Source: Scortum barcoo (lineage: Eukaryota; Chordata; Actinopteri; Centrarchiformes; Terapontidae). Taken from it: a stretch of DNA of 64,000 nt. The DNA is taken from contig CM041548.1 of the NCBI GenBank assembly GCA_023238725.1, positions 18,931,752 to 18,995,751 of the forward strand, given 5' to 3'. Made by a program: the position numbers and the translations under genes. The notes beneath the pieces are model-generated. The model was given only the letters and a program-made list of their open reading frames with translations, was not told the origin of the DNA and ran no database searches. Shown one piece after another: positions 37,032-50,061 of the stretch (within the stretch, counting starts at the first letter, position 1; every line of letters starts with the position of its first letter).

Positions 37032-40000
37032 CTGTGTGACACAGAAACACTTACTGCATTACAGATATTGCATGCATTGTCTGTTTTTCTTACCAAGAAA
37101 AGGTTTACAGTTTTGGAAATATGTCTTCCCATTCACAAGCTGCACATAGTGATCTAGATGCTATATCAAAGTGACACAAAAATTTGGCAAATGCACTCCA
37201 ATTTCTCTTCCAACTTTGTATCAAACCTTTTAGTTTCCACTAATCCTTGGGTGCTCTTCAAGTTCCAAAACCAAGGATAAATATCAAAGATACCCAGGCT
37301 TCTATGGTCAGAACCCAGGGGGTTGAAACTCCAGTCCTGTAGAGGTAAGAAATAAAATATAAAGTAATTTTTTAATTTAATCTCGTCTTCACAAGCAAGT
37401 CTATGATTTCATGATGTGATTATTTGTATGTTTCTATTTTCATCCTATTTGCACCTGTGTATTTAAAAATAAATTTCAATTGATACACACATACACATCA
37501 GATATCAGATTAGTTATCAACAAAGTTAAGCTAAATTATAACATGGGTGATAATAACGCAACACTTAATCCAATAAAATATTTTTTTTTGCCCTTACGTA
37601 ACTAAAAAAAATGTGTTAACACAGACTTTCCTCTCTGTAGATATGGAGGGTAATGTATGTAAAGAACATAGCATGAATAACGTGTTAATTTAATCATTCG
37701 GAGTTCAAAACAATTTGACATTTTTTTAAATAAATACTTTGTGAGACCTTTCTAGTAACTGTACATTGCTTTTATTCTTTACCTTCATGCAAGTGACATT
37801 GATTGTGATTATTATATCAGTACATGAGGCACATTGATAAGAAATGAAATTAAAGTTGTAATCTCAATTTCATTGTCTTTTGCGGCAACTATGGGGATAA
37901 TTGGTAATTGCAGATGTTTTTTTTTGTAAATTCAGTTTAAAGTTCAAGTCTCATTGTCTGTAGTCATGTTTTTTCTACACAGTTGGACTCAAGTGTGTAC
38001 AAACCACCAGTTGCACTCAACTGTATGTTACACACTGTCATTTTGCACAACTGCACTGTAGAGCCAGAATTGCCAGATGTTTATCTATCTATCTAGTAAT
38101 CATTCTCTCACAGTGCTAACAGACTTGAAGAAACACTTTACACTGAGTTGAAGAGTGACTCTGTTGTATTAAAAGCCTTATTAAAGACTTATTGTGCCGC
38201 ACGTAATTCTTTCAAGAAAGTCGACAATGACACCCAGGTTGTAATACTGCAGATATACATAGATTCAATCTGCATAGATGACAGACAGTGACTTAACAGA
38301 CATTTATTAAAACAAAGGTTTTAAGATAATATATATTTAAGGTTACATTCTTCTTTTCATTTCATCATGTCCCTGCACAAATGACAAATGAAACCCCTGC
38401 CTGCATGGACATGTTTCACAAGTATTGTGTATTTACTTTGGCATGACAAGATGTAATGCTTTAAAACTGGTTAAGCCAGATGCCCTGTGTTATAACAGCT
38501 GGCAAGGAAATACTCGAACCACAAATACTAGGCCATTCCTAACCCTTTAACCCTCCTCCACCCACACCAAGTGGATTTGTAGAAATTTTTGCTGAAAATG
38601 AAACTATGTTAATAAGAGTAGTGAACGTGAACCATAACAGTGAGCTGCAAGATGCTAAGATAGTAGCATTAAATGACCACATAAAAGTAGTGGTAAAGTG
38701 AATATAAATACTGAAATACTGTTTCCTATAAAACAGTGATCTTTTCCTCCCCTTCTGTTGTTAGGGTTAGTGGCTGTGTTTTATATGATAGTTGAAGTCA
38801 CTCTAACAGTAGGAGTAAATATAGTCATTGGGTGAGAAAGGGGTGTGGGCCGTTCACACATTCGCTCACTGTTTTATTGCCCAACTGAGAAGCTCTATTT
38901 GTGTGGATTATAAAAAAATACCTTAATTAGTTTTGCTGCTCCATGACACGGACCTCAAGCTCTTAGTCAAGATTTTTTTTTCACAATGGCTTGTGAGTAC
39001 CGCACAGTTAAAAGTAGTGTTCACTTGTCATGTATAATGTCAGTGGACTAAAGGTGTGTACTGTTTTGCACTACAAGCAATGTGTCACCTGTGAGGTTTC
39101 TTATGTTAGATTTCTAATCTCATGGCTGTGCGAACCTGCAGGCCAATTAACACAAACTTCTGCTCATGTAAAGTACCACAGCAGCAGTTATGCAGCACTG
39201 CAGTTTCTCTGCATGAAATTACTGCCTTTGCTGTTTGAGACTGTCACCCACTTTGTAAATATTTGAATGTTTTTAAAGGTGTTGAACATTCACTTTACAT
39301 TTATTACACCACATGAGTTGGCTTATCATATCATAAAGGCAAATACATTACCTCCTGGAAGAGTTACCTTTCACTGTTAAGTGTCAGTTATATAGTTTTA
39401 CTGTTTACCTGCCCTAAGGGAGAGTCAATGAAGTGCCAAAGTAACCATTTATAAATAAACACATTTTAGTTTAATATTGAATCAAAAGACTAAATAAATA
39501 TTTTTTACTCTTCTTTTTGTTTTAAGAAGAAGTCAAAGTACCTATAGGGATGATACATGGCTACTTTATAAGGAACATTTATATTTCCTAATGCAGGCCA
39601 ATACAACAGTGTTGTCATAACACCAGTCTTGCTCAAGCTCATAATCTTCTGGTTTTATTGACATTTTTATGACTGTGTAAATTGCATTATGTGTTTATTA
39701 TTGAGGTCATAGTTAAAGGTGTTGTTCCTGACCACATTATATTAAGAGGTGTTGCTTGCCCTTCCTATTCCTACTACAGAATAGGGACAGAATTTTAGAA
39801 ACACCTCTAAGTATAATGCACTTTAGTACAACGTCACCACTAATTAATAATCAATAAATTTTTTTTAACACCTCTATGACAGTGTCAACAAAAAACTGAA
39901 CATTATAGGCATCATAAAGGAAGAACAGTTGTATTGGATTGGTGTGGCTAATGAAGTGGACACACCTCACAATCTGTTTGCAATCTATTACTAATGGAAT

Positions 40001-41193
40001 TCTAATTAGGTCTTCAACCAATGATTAATGTATCTATTATTTTCTTGATTAGTTGTTTGATCTATAAAATATCAGAAAACAGTGAAAGGTGCCCCTTACA
40101 ATCAAATTCTCACATTTAAGAAGCTGGACCACAGGTAATGTTTTAATCTCTTATCACAATAGTTGTCGATTAATTTCCAATTTTTTGTCAATCAAATAAT
40201 CAGTTATTTGACTAACTGTTACTGCTCTTATTCTGATTACTATAATGAGTCATGAGACAGGTAAATGTTCTGTGTTTTCTTTCATTCTTTAAGCCTACAC
40301 TAGCAAATCCAGCAGCCTTTGACTTTAACAAGATGTTTCATGACATAGATGATAACTTTTTTAAAAATTACATTTTGTACCAGTTTAATAGTTTAGTTTA
40401 ATAAAGTAAAATTGTTTCACTGACACTGATTAATTGAAAAAAAGTCTGAAGAAATGATTAAAAACTTTAACACATGTTAAATGCAAATGAGGTTCTGTCT
40501 ACTTGTCTGAATGAGTTATATAGCTTTTAATTGTAGTTTCAACTCAGCCAAGAATCTGTCGGAATGACAAGATTTTATTGTTGATGACTCAGTGGTTCTA
40601 CCAATCTTAAGACTGACACCACAGTGATAATTACTCGCTCTCACTTTTGGCTTACAGTTCAAATTGCATCACATCTATGGCACTTTATGACTGCGGTACA
40701 TTCTTGACACCACCCCAGCAGTAAAGAAAATAGGAATGAATGAGGCAGTGGAGTATCATTTTAGGATTACATAACAGTTTCTGTAACTGTGGAAAACCAA
40801 GGATTGTCATTAACAGCCCGGAGGGTGATGTAGACAGTGTTCAGACTTGTCATAAGCCTGAATAGTGACATACAGGCCTACCTTATGTAAAACCTCATTT
40901 CAACAAGTGTGGACAAAGGTAATCAGCGAGTGTTTGCTTTCCCTTTTTATCACAGGGGTGTGGGCTGACAGTACAGGATACACAAAGTTATGTCATCACT
41001 TTTTACAAACCTTTCTCAGACCAGCTTGTCCCTCTCAAAAGAAAATAAGCTAAAGATTAAATGTGGTTTTATTTATGGATTAAATAACACTTCAACTGAC
41101 AGACTTTTTTGGAGAGGTCTTTAGAAGTTAGAAACATATTAAATAAATGATTAAATCTCAAATCACCCATCTTAAAAAACAATCTGCTCTTAC
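37032..41193 (-). other. eppk1: Region upstream of the eppk1 coding exon, possible leader intron
   Basis: There is no coding frame of substance. It begins at the eppk1 acceptor and may run to a donor at 41193. It contains a repeat copy at 40000-40230 and otherwise AT-rich unique-looking DNA. A plus-strand TATA-like sequence (GGATTATAAAAAAATACC, near 38917) is followed about 75 bases later by ATGGCTT and a GTGAGT donor, but no further exon of a plus-strand gene was found. Confidence 0.4.
40000..40230. repeat. Dispersed fish repeat, ATTAGTTGTTTGATCTATAAAAT family, copy 2
   Basis: It carries TTGATTAGTTGTTTGATC, TATAAAATATCAGAAAACAG, CACATTTAAGAAGCTGGA and TTGTCGATTAATTTCC blocks in the order typical of this common teleost element. 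The CACATTTAAGAA block is shared with the copy near 55575. Confidence 0.6.
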
Positions 41194-41340
41194 CTTACGT
41201 TTCTGGAAATTCCCCACTCTGGTTCGCGTTGGTCAGCAGTCAGTCTCAGCTGGTGTGAGAGCCATCGTGACTGAGAGGTGCTCCCACCATCTCCGAGGTA
41301 ATCCTCTGCTCCCTGCTCGGATATACAGCAGGTCTAGCTG
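41194..41340 (-). other. eppk1: Candidate non-coding leader exon of eppk1
   Basis: On the minus strand this block ends in a strong donor (AAACGTAAG then GTAAGAGC) and is markedly less AT-rich than its surroundings. Just upstream (41345-41420) are a GGAATG TEAD-type motif and CCCTAAGGG (41372-41380), which fits the AP-2 consensus seen in epidermal promoters. It could be the first exon joined to the acceptor at 37032. This is inference from splice consensus and context only. Confidence 0.3.
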
Positions 41341-41344
41341 TTAA

Positions 41345-42236
41345 ACCACTCCCCTTTGGAGGAATGACCTCCCCTAAGGGAGTAACGGAGCTCAGGATGC
41401 CAGAAATTCCTGCAGACTTCCTCAGAGAGTGTGTTCTTTTGTGCTTTTAAACAATAGCCTTTCTAACTGTATTTCTTACTTTAATAAATTGACCTAAGTT
41501 AAGTCTTTTACAGGTGTAGGTTTCAAAGATGTCCTGGTCAAACACAGGGCTCTGAAACGCTCCTTGTCTGTTATTGATGTACAGTAAATTATTTTTTCTT
41601 CTCACAATGAACTTACTGAAGGTGAGCAGAGCTGCAGATGCTTAGGCCGGATGCCTTGTGATTACAGAGAGCTTTGTCTTTGTGTGTCTTTGCTAAGCTT
41701 CCCTCAGGTTCGGCAGGTTTTCGACTGTGAAGCAGAGACTCAACAGGTTTAAAAGGGGTGCGGGGAGGGGGGGGGGGTTGTCTTTCCGTAACAATAAAAC
41801 ATTATTTGCGTCACAAAACAGACAACCTGTACAGAAACCATCTGTTACCAGTTGCAACAACATTAATCACATCAGACTGACGACACTGATGCCTGACTGT
41901 TCAGTGAATAATGTGCAGGTGGAAACAGCGGGTTTTGCCCAGGTTAGAGCTACAACAGGTGCTAATAAAGTTCCACTAATAATGGCCCTAAAACAGAATT
42001 AATCACTCAACAACAACAACAAGAAATTGACCAAAAAATTCTTTAAAATAATCCATTAGCTGATTCAGCACCTGTGAGTCTGTTTTTCTGGACCCTGATT
42101 ATGTTTGTTTATTAAATGCCTTAAAATAAATTTGCTTTATAACTTTATTGCATGACATATTTCATCACTGAGGATAAATAGAGATAAACTAGAATAGAGG
42201 TCTGTCTCAACTGTGGTAAAAATTGAAGGCTTTGTA
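41345..42236. other. Intergenic, possible eppk1 promoter side
   Basis: There is a G-run near 41766-41777 and no credible gene. The first 100 bases may be promoter for the leader exon described at 41194-41340. Confidence 0.35.
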
Positions 42237-43850
42237 CAGTCATGTGAAAAAATTAGGACACCCCATTAAATAGTCAACGCTTTATTAAAAAAAATGTTCA
42301 CATAACAATGTCCAATATTATTTTTATTTATTTATGGAAAAGAAAGTGATTTAATTGTAATTAAACAACATAAATTAACATATTTTTACTCATCAAACAA
42401 AAGATATGAACAACAATGCATATTTTAATGGAGGAAAAAATTAGGACACCCCCACATATTTTCCCACTTAAAATGGCTATAATCACACACAGGTGTATCA
42501 GATCAGGTGCACATGATCAGAACATCGTTACCCAGCATTTTGAAGGAGGCTTGCCCTATTTAAACCTCAGACATTTAGTTTGGTGTGCCCCTGTCTGTTG
42601 AAGTGAGAGTGAGCACCATGGTGAGATCCAAAGAGCTGTCTGAGGCCCTAGCCCTCAGAAAAAAGATTGTGGCTGCTTATGAGTCTGGTAAGGGATTTAA
42701 AAAGATATCAAAAGAATTTGACATCAGCCATTCCACCATCCAGGAAAATTGTTTACAAGTGGAGGACATTCAAAACAACTGCCACCATGCCCAGGTCTGG
42801 CCGTCCAAGCAAAGTTCACACACAGAGAGCAGACCGCAAGATGCTAAAATGCATCGGGACCTACAGCAGGCTCTTGCTACTGTCGATGTGAAAGTGCATG
42901 ACTCTACTATCAGAAAGAGACTACACAAGTTTGACTTTCATGGGAGGTGTGCAAGGAGGAAACCTTTGCTCTCTAAAAAGAACATTAAGGCCAGACTGAA
43001 GTTTGCCAGAGAGAACATAGACAAAGACCAGGTCTTCTGGAATAATGTTCATTTGGACAGATGAGTCTAAAGTTGAATTATTTGGACACCAGAACAGAGG
43101 ACATGTATATGCGTAAACCAAATACAGCATTCCAGGGAAAGAACCTCATACCAACTGTGAAGCATGGAGGTGGAAGTGTCATGGTTTGGGGATGCTTTGC
43201 TGCAGCAGGACCTGGCCAGCTCACCATCATAGAATCCACCATGAATCCTACTGTGTATCAGAGGGTGCTTGAAGAACATGTGAAACCATCTGTAAAAAAA
43301 TTAAAGCTGAAGCAGGAACTGGACACTGCAATATGACAATGACCCAAACATACTACCAGTAAATCCACCAAGGACTGGCTGAAAACTAAGAAGTGGAGAG
43401 TCCTGGAATGGCCCAGTCAAAGCCCGGATCTTAATCCCATTGAGATGCTGTGGGGTGACTTGAAACGGGCTGTGCATGCAAGAAACCCCTCAAACATCTC
43501 ACAGCTGAAAGAATTCTGCATTGAGGAGTGGGGCAAACTTTCCTCAGATCGATGTCAGAGACTGGTAGATGGCTACAAGAAGCGTCTCACTGAAGTTATT
43601 TCAGCCAAAGGGGGTAACACTAGTTATTAGGGGGTAGGGTGTCCTAATTTTTTCCTCTATTAAAATTTGCATTTTTCTTCATATCTGTTTGTTTGATGAG
43701 TCAAAATATGTTAATTTATGTTGTTTAGTTTCAATTAAATCACTTTCTTTTCCAGAAATAAATAAAAACAAGATTGGACATTGTTATGTGAACATTTTTT
43801 AATAAAGCGTTGACTATTTAATGGGGTGTCCTAATTTTTTCACATGACTG
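42237..43850 (+). mobile_element. Tc1-like DNA transposon, 1614 bases, with long IR/DR ends
   Basis: The element starts CAGTCATGTGAAAAAATTAG and ends with the inverse, and is flanked on both sides by TA, the Tc1/mariner target. Inverted repeats of about 216 bases run 42237-42452 and 43635-43850. Each contains two direct copies of a GAAAAAATTAGGACACCCC site, one at the outer end and one at the inner end, the IR/DR arrangement known from Sleeping Beauty-type elements. The ends are still very similar, so the insertion is not ancient, but the transposase is broken. Confidence 0.93.
42618..43630 (+). pseudogene. Broken Tc1-like transposase
   Basis: Fragments in shifting frames spell a DDE transposase in order: N-terminal helix-turn-helix (KKIVAAYESGKGFKKISKEF), GRPSKV linker, the first catalytic D in WTDESKVELFG, VKHGGGSVMVWGCFAAAGPG, the second D in QYDNDPN, and the final catalytic E in SPDLNPIEMLWGDLKRAV, ending GGNTSY then TAG. 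Frame changes occur near 42755, 43060 and 43325, and part of the paired-like DNA-binding region around 42845 is missing. No active protein can be made. The start at 42618 is the ATG in GAGCACC context. Confidence 0.9.
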
Positions 43851-44784
43851 TAAATAAATATGATGTCTTCTAAAGTTACCAGATCCAGATCAACCAGACA
43901 GAGTAATAAACACATAGCTTAACTTAATTACCATGACCTTTTGTTATCCTGAGAAATGTTTAAGAAAATGTTGAGTCAAAAACAAGTTGTGCCATGTTTC
44001 ACATGCCGATTTGCCAACATAGTAAAGGTCAAATGACAATCAATTGTCAACTCCCTGTGAGAGACACAGAATTACACAACCTAATACAGTACAGTGGTTG
44101 CTGAACTTTTTTTTTTTTTAACATAACCTGCCACCTAACAGTTATCTTCCAAACTCAAGGTGATGTAGGCCAGTTAATCTGGGTGTGGTAGCCATAAACT
44201 GAAGGAGAAGAGATGATCTGTTAAAATCAAGAGAAGGGAAAGTTTTTATTTGTGTAGAAACACATCTTGCGTGACTTGGAATCAGATTGAAAAAATCTTT
44301 ACAGGTCGCATAGCCAGTCCCACCGTAACTTTGAGGGAAACAAATTAATTGAAGTCAGTAGATTAGAAGCTTTGCTTGGCAAATATTTGGCAAGTGTTAA
44401 TAGACAATGCTACATCTAACTGGGTGTGTTTTTCTGAGGTGGTTAAATGTCAGCCAGAATTGGTTGGCATGATTAATAAACCACAAAGAATATTTTACTT
44501 TCTTGCCACTTACCTCAAGGACCAACTGTGCACACTCGACAGTATGATGGCAAGTAAGAATTATTAATTAGATTTAATCTTACCTTGGAAGCCAACCTGT
44601 AGTAGAATCTTCGAGAGTCTTCGTTATGAAATAGGTATACTTATTGAAGGTCACAGTGGAAAAACGGCACACTGCACTAAAATATCATCATATCATGAAT
44701 ATAACTTTTAGATATGCTGGCACAATGGCCGTTGGGGGGAAAGGGGCACTGTCTGATGGTCAGTTGGTCCGCCACTTTGGTCCA

Positions 44785-44950
44785 GTCTGAAACATCTCAA
44801 CAAACACTGGATGGATGGTCATGAAATATACTGTGGATATTCAGTGTCCAAAGAGGATGAATTCTAATGAATCTCTTTATTCTTTCTCTAGCGCCACCAA
44901 CAGGTTAAAGTCTTCACTTTTTTTTCCTGTGAAATATATCAGCGTCTATA
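44785..44950. repeat. Dispersed fish repeat with CTCTAGCGCCACC core, copy 2
   Basis: It shares the ordered motifs described for 3690-3865: ATCTCAACAA, GGATGGTCATGAAATATACT, GGATGAATTCTAATGA, TCTAGCGCCACCAACAGGTT and AAAGTCTTCAC. Confidence 0.55.
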
Positions 44951-45029
44951 TTCACGGTATTCAGACAATAATTTCCAATCACTTTTGTAAAGCAGCCATA
45001 AAAAATCTTTAGCAGCGAAGCAGCTATCT

Positions 45030-45150
45030 TTCAGATAAGAAGTACAGTATTTCCTTCTGAAATATTGAAATGTGTTGCTCAGAATCAAAATTCTTAAGCA
45101 AAGTACAAGTATCTCAAAACTGTACTTGCAAATGTACTTTACACATTCAC
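45030..45150 (+). repeat. hAT-like element, tail fragment
   Basis: AAGTACAGTATTTCCTTCTGA followed by AAGCAAAGTACAAGTATC and TCAAAACTGTACTTGC match the right-hand part of the family at 52067-52647. Confidence 0.5.
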
Positions 45151-47455
45151 ACATCAACTGAAAAATCTTTTTGATCAATGTTTATATCTGTGTGGGAAGG
45201 CATCTGCACAGTATGGATTTATCTTCTTAGTTAAAAAGAGCTTTGATTAAAAGATTTGGTGCATGCATCCATGATTCTCTTATACTCAGGGATTTTACCT
45301 TTGGATAAATCATTTTGGGCACCCACAAAGATCACAAGAGCAGGTGTGTGTCTTAAAGACGGAGACTTAAGTTTAGTGCTCAGTGCTCAAACTGCTGTTT
45401 AAACAAACATGTACCACACAGGCTGCTGTTTTACATGCTGTGCTGTTTACTTAAGCAATTTCTTTTGAGAAATCATGAGCAAATCAAACTTTAACATGCT
45501 GAGTAACACAAGCTTCATCTGTTTAATTGTTTTGTCACTGGATAGGTCTCTACATGATGAGAGCTTCATGTTACACTGTTACACCACGCTCTAACCGGAC
45601 ATACCTGAACAGCCCTGTGCCAATTCACTGGAACACCTCTCCCTAACACATTTGTTTACAGATATCTTTTAGTCATATGGTTTACTTGCCAACATCCTGC
45701 ACGCTTCGACCAAACCCTAATGCACAAGCTTTTTCTCAGGAACAGACTGATAATCACCTTATCAGAAAGATGCTCCTTTCAGTCCAAGCCTCAGGCCACA
45801 AGGCACAAGCAAGAAACATAACATAACATAAAAAAAACATAAACACAATGTAAAGGCAAAAAACAGGAATATTCAAGTGTGAAAAGTGCTGTAAGGTGTG
45901 CAAAACTGATGTAATTGTAACTTATAAATTAAAAAACATGTAGTAAAGGCAGCTTTTGGCCCTTCTTGCAGAAGCCCCTTGTGTTTTAGCCCGCTCTAAC
46001 CTGTTGCTCAGGTGCACTCCGTGGTATTTGTTGGAGTGACCACCTGTATCCTTCTCAGCTAGATGGACACAGGGGTCAGGGGAACCTTGCAGAGGTCAGT
46101 TCCTTTGTTTTATTTATGTTCCGTCTGCGCCACCCAACAAAAGCATCCACTTCAGGCCTCTATTTTTGAGTTTCAATTTGAAACTTGGTTGGGGCTTTAA
46201 CATCAAAGTGAGTTGAGAAGTGTGGTATTTGCAGGGCTGATGAAGTGTCAGATCTAAAACTGAACCATGTTTTGGGCTTAACCAACCAACTGCACCAACC
46301 AAAGTGAAGTGAGTTTAGATACCAGCGAATTCTCAAAAGTGCTGCTCGGGCAGTGTGAAAGTGGTGAAAATACCTCTTAGGCATTCAGGCGAGGAGGCAG
46401 AGTCTGTGTTGGAGTGTTGTAACTTTCCGAAAGCTACGTTCTGCAGAGACGGGGAGGGTGGAAAGTGGGCAGAGCTGTGTAGTTTTATGATGAGAGAAAC
46501 AGCTTTTAGTTAAGAAAGACCAGGAAAGGTTTGAATGCTGATTCCTTAAAGGTACATGGAGACAATTGATCCTTTTACGGTGATTAAAATGATCAAATCT
46601 ACCTAATGATAAAATAATGTTACTATTTAAAAAACACTAAAGTCACACACCTTGTTTGGTTGTTATCCACATTATTTATAGAAACACCCCCCCTCTATTG
46701 TGCAAATTCAAGGCACAGTTCCAACTAATGGAGGTGAGTGCTCTGAAAGTTGCTCCTTTCATTACAGTGTACTCAACATAACCCTCGTATGTCTTTCGTT
46801 GCCCACTTAGGAGGAAAAGATTTCTTTCTTTAGCCCTCTACATTGTTGGATATCCTGCAGGATATTGCTCAGTCTGCCTGAAATGAATGCACCGGCAAGG
46901 AATGTTTTTTCATGGTGTTCCTATTGTCCGTTCTTGTCGGCACCACGCCCATCGCACTCTGCTCTCACAGCCCCTGACTGCCTTACCTCATTAGTATCTG
47001 TCCACTTTTCTTTAGAGGCATTTTGAAATAAATCGCCACAATTATGTGTTCTTGTTCTGCTTACTTAAAATCACAAAGACTCTTTATTGACATCATATTT
47101 CTTCATCAGTGCTTGCATACAAACCCTGCCTCTTACCTAATGCATTTCATAATTATCACTTTAATCCTAACCCCAGTTCTTCATCTTAACTCGCCCTTTG
47201 AACAAGAGAAAACCAGTTGAGATCTAGCTGCAGAAAAATGTGACTCAAAGGCTAAATTTTAACCTCAGAGACTGGATAACAAACACACATCTTAAGCATA
47301 CATGCACATGTGTCAGTGGTGTGGATCAAAAATAAAGTTTGACAAAAAGTTTAATCTTTAGCTCACACTGATGAATCTATTGAACTGTATTGATTCCCAG
47401 AGACACTCACTTTTTACCGTTGAAGTTATTCAACCATTCAATCAGGGCAACACAT

Positions 47456-47560
47456 CTATCAACATGTGGTGTGTTCTGCATTCCAGGACCACGCAGGACA
47501 GGTTTTATCAGCCCGTGTTATCTCAGGCACACCCAGCCTTTCTCTTCCTATACTTCAGAA
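47456..47560 (+). repeat. 105-bp direct repeat, copy A
   Basis: It begins CTATCAACATGTGGTGTGTT and ends CTTCCTATACTTCAGA. It differs from copy B (49958-50061) at about eight positions, roughly 92 percent identity, in the same orientation, 2.5 kb apart. I do not recognise the sequence. Confidence 0.85.
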
Positions 47561-48309
47561 GTGAACAAAAGTCATGACAACTTTCATACTGGCTGGTCAC
47601 CCTGACAAGGAGCTGCTTGCTCGCTGCTTGATTACACATGTCAAGGCTGCTCAACGGAAGAAAAAAAACGTGAAAGTAATGGCTGTTACATGCATTTACT
47701 CTGTTTTGCCTTCATCAGCCTGACACTACCCTGGTGACGCCAAGACAGCTATAAATGTGAAAGGACTATTTTTCACTTTCCAAAAATAAGAAGAATTATT
47801 AGTATTAGTATTGATTATTCATAATGGATAACCACCCAGCCACTGGAAGTTACAATCACATATATTTTTTTTTACTGCTAACACAATGGTAGTTTATTTC
47901 AGCATGTATTTTAATTGCATATTTTTATATGAGCTCTCTCTGACAACATTAAAATGGCCATTTGGATGAGGCATCTAAACTTTCTTTTTCACATTAGCAT
48001 ACTCTCAAACCTGACACCCTAGAGGCTAACTCAAGTAACCATTTAGTCTCGAACAATTATGGATTTACTTACTGATTATAAAAGAAGAATGGATTTAGAA
48101 GCTAAATGTAATAATGATTTTTAACCTTCACTGACCTAATTAACCCTGTAAAGCCTGAACTTATTGCCAAAAATTTTTAAACTGGAGTGTTTATTGAACC
48201 AGAATTTTTAGGTTTAATCTTCCCTCATAATTGTCCGATATTCTCAAATCACAGTATCATTCATGCCAAATAATAACATTTGTTAGTTTTGTCTGTGGAA
48301 ATATGTCGA

Positions 48310-48690
48310 AAGCAGAGTGGAAGTGGTAGAAGTATTTAAATCCTTTACTCAAGCAAAAGCATCACTATCACAAAGTAAAACTCCTCTGTAAAGAGAGTAT
48401 AGTCAGGTAAGTATAAGTATAGTATAGTATGGTCAAGTATTATCAGGAAAATGTACTAAAAGTATTCAAAGTAAAATGCAGCAAAAAAGAAAAATCTCTA
48501 TGTTGTATGCAAAAATCTTAATTTGTAAAATAACTATAGCTTTCAAATAATTATAGTAAAGTAAAAAAAGATAACGTTACTTTGAAATGTGGTGGAGTAG
48601 ATGTAGAAAGTTGCATCAAAAGAAAAAGCCTTATGTAAAACAAATTTACTTAAATACAGTATCTAAGTAAATTTACTTCTTACTTTCTTT
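48310..48690 (+). repeat. hAT-like short element, eroded copy
   Basis: GAAGTGGTAGAAGTATTTAA, then CCTTTACTCAAGC, AAAATGTACTAAAAGTATTC, CTTAATTTGTAAAATAACTA and AAAGCCTTATGTAAAAC are family motifs shared with 52067-52647. The ends are not sharp. Confidence 0.55.
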
Positions 48691-49957
48691 ACTTTATTTC
48701 CCACTCATCTTTGCACATACAGCTTGAAACAAGCTCTTCACTAACAGTGCACATGACAGCTCTTCTATTTTTTTATGTTTATTTCACCACTACCACTATC
48801 ACTATAGCAGATTCTGTCATCACATTGTGGGTGAACTCAGAGGGGTGGAGGTTTCTAACCCGCTTTTTCTCAGTAACTCACAGTTTTGTGCTAGCATTAA
48901 CATGTCTCTGTTGTTTTTGTTTTTGCTCCAGTTACTGCTTTTCTGTTATTTTTGTGGTTTGGTTTAAATCCAACCACCCCACATCAACACACAAATGAGG
49001 TATCAAAACATGTACAGAACAAATAGTGTGTTTAAATTTAGCTTTATTTCCCAAAAACTGGCTTAGATTTGTCTGCTTGGAACAAAACAGTGTGGCTAAT
49101 TTAAGGAAGTAGTTACGCTTTAGAGAGACAATGAAACAGCACTCAAAGTAAATTTAAGATTTTATATCAAAACCTACAAGTAGCAATATAACAATTTATC
49201 ATGTAATTTTTAAGACTGAGCTACCCACAAATAACATATAGTGTTCAACTTATCATTGTTCAAATGAGCTCTCCCTTCACCGCCTTCAACATTTAAGGTA
49301 CAAATGTTTGTTCTTATGCAAGGTGGTGGCATCAGACGCAGAAAAGCACAAGCCAAGGCAAGTGAGAAGAAAACTGCTACCAAGCAATCATGCGTATAAA
49401 CTGTGGAGGTTTCAAAATTTACTAAGAAAATGCCTTCAGTTCATTTATTTTGGTGAGTAACATGAAATATAAACAGAGTCTTTGAGGACTAAAGCCGTGG
49501 CTGGCTCAACCTTTGCAGAAATAAAACAGTGAAGACTTTTTGCCAAACATTATGAGAGCATTACAGAAGCTTCAGTCAGTTGAAATCAAAAACCGGTTCC
49601 TCTACGCTGATGTGCTCACTTTAAGAGAGTTACACAACCAGTTGACATGGTTGTTCCTGAAGAGGGAGTTCAGACAGAAGTTCTGCATTTCCTCAGAACT
49701 GCTTGCAAAAACCAGACAAACATGTGGTGGGTGTCTCTAATCACTGTGTCCTGATTGGCACTGCAAAGCACACCCACTGGCCACTGTGTGTCAGCGTATC
49801 TTAACCTAAATGAAGTTATGGAAACATACTGTACGTTATAAAACACGGTTATAGCTCTGATTTAGCCATGAAGCCTGTGCAGAGTCTGTTCTGCACAGTA
49901 AATGTGAATAGACAATAGACAATAGATGCATGTTATATTGCAGTGAGCAGAGTTTTT

Positions 49958-50061
49958 CTATCAACATGTGGTGTGTTCTGCATTCCAGGATCACGCGGGA
50001 CAGGTTTTATCAGCCCGTGTACACACAGGCACACGCAGCCTTTCTCTTCCTATACATCAGA
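49958..50061 (+). repeat. 105-bp direct repeat, copy B
   Basis: This is the second copy of the segment at 47456-47560. The flanks do not match outside the shared block. Confidence 0.85.

Noticed and set aside
46114..46384. Overlapping short minus-strand frames of 62 and 74 codons
   Set aside because: They have no domain and no splice context, and their composition looks like translated repeat DNA.
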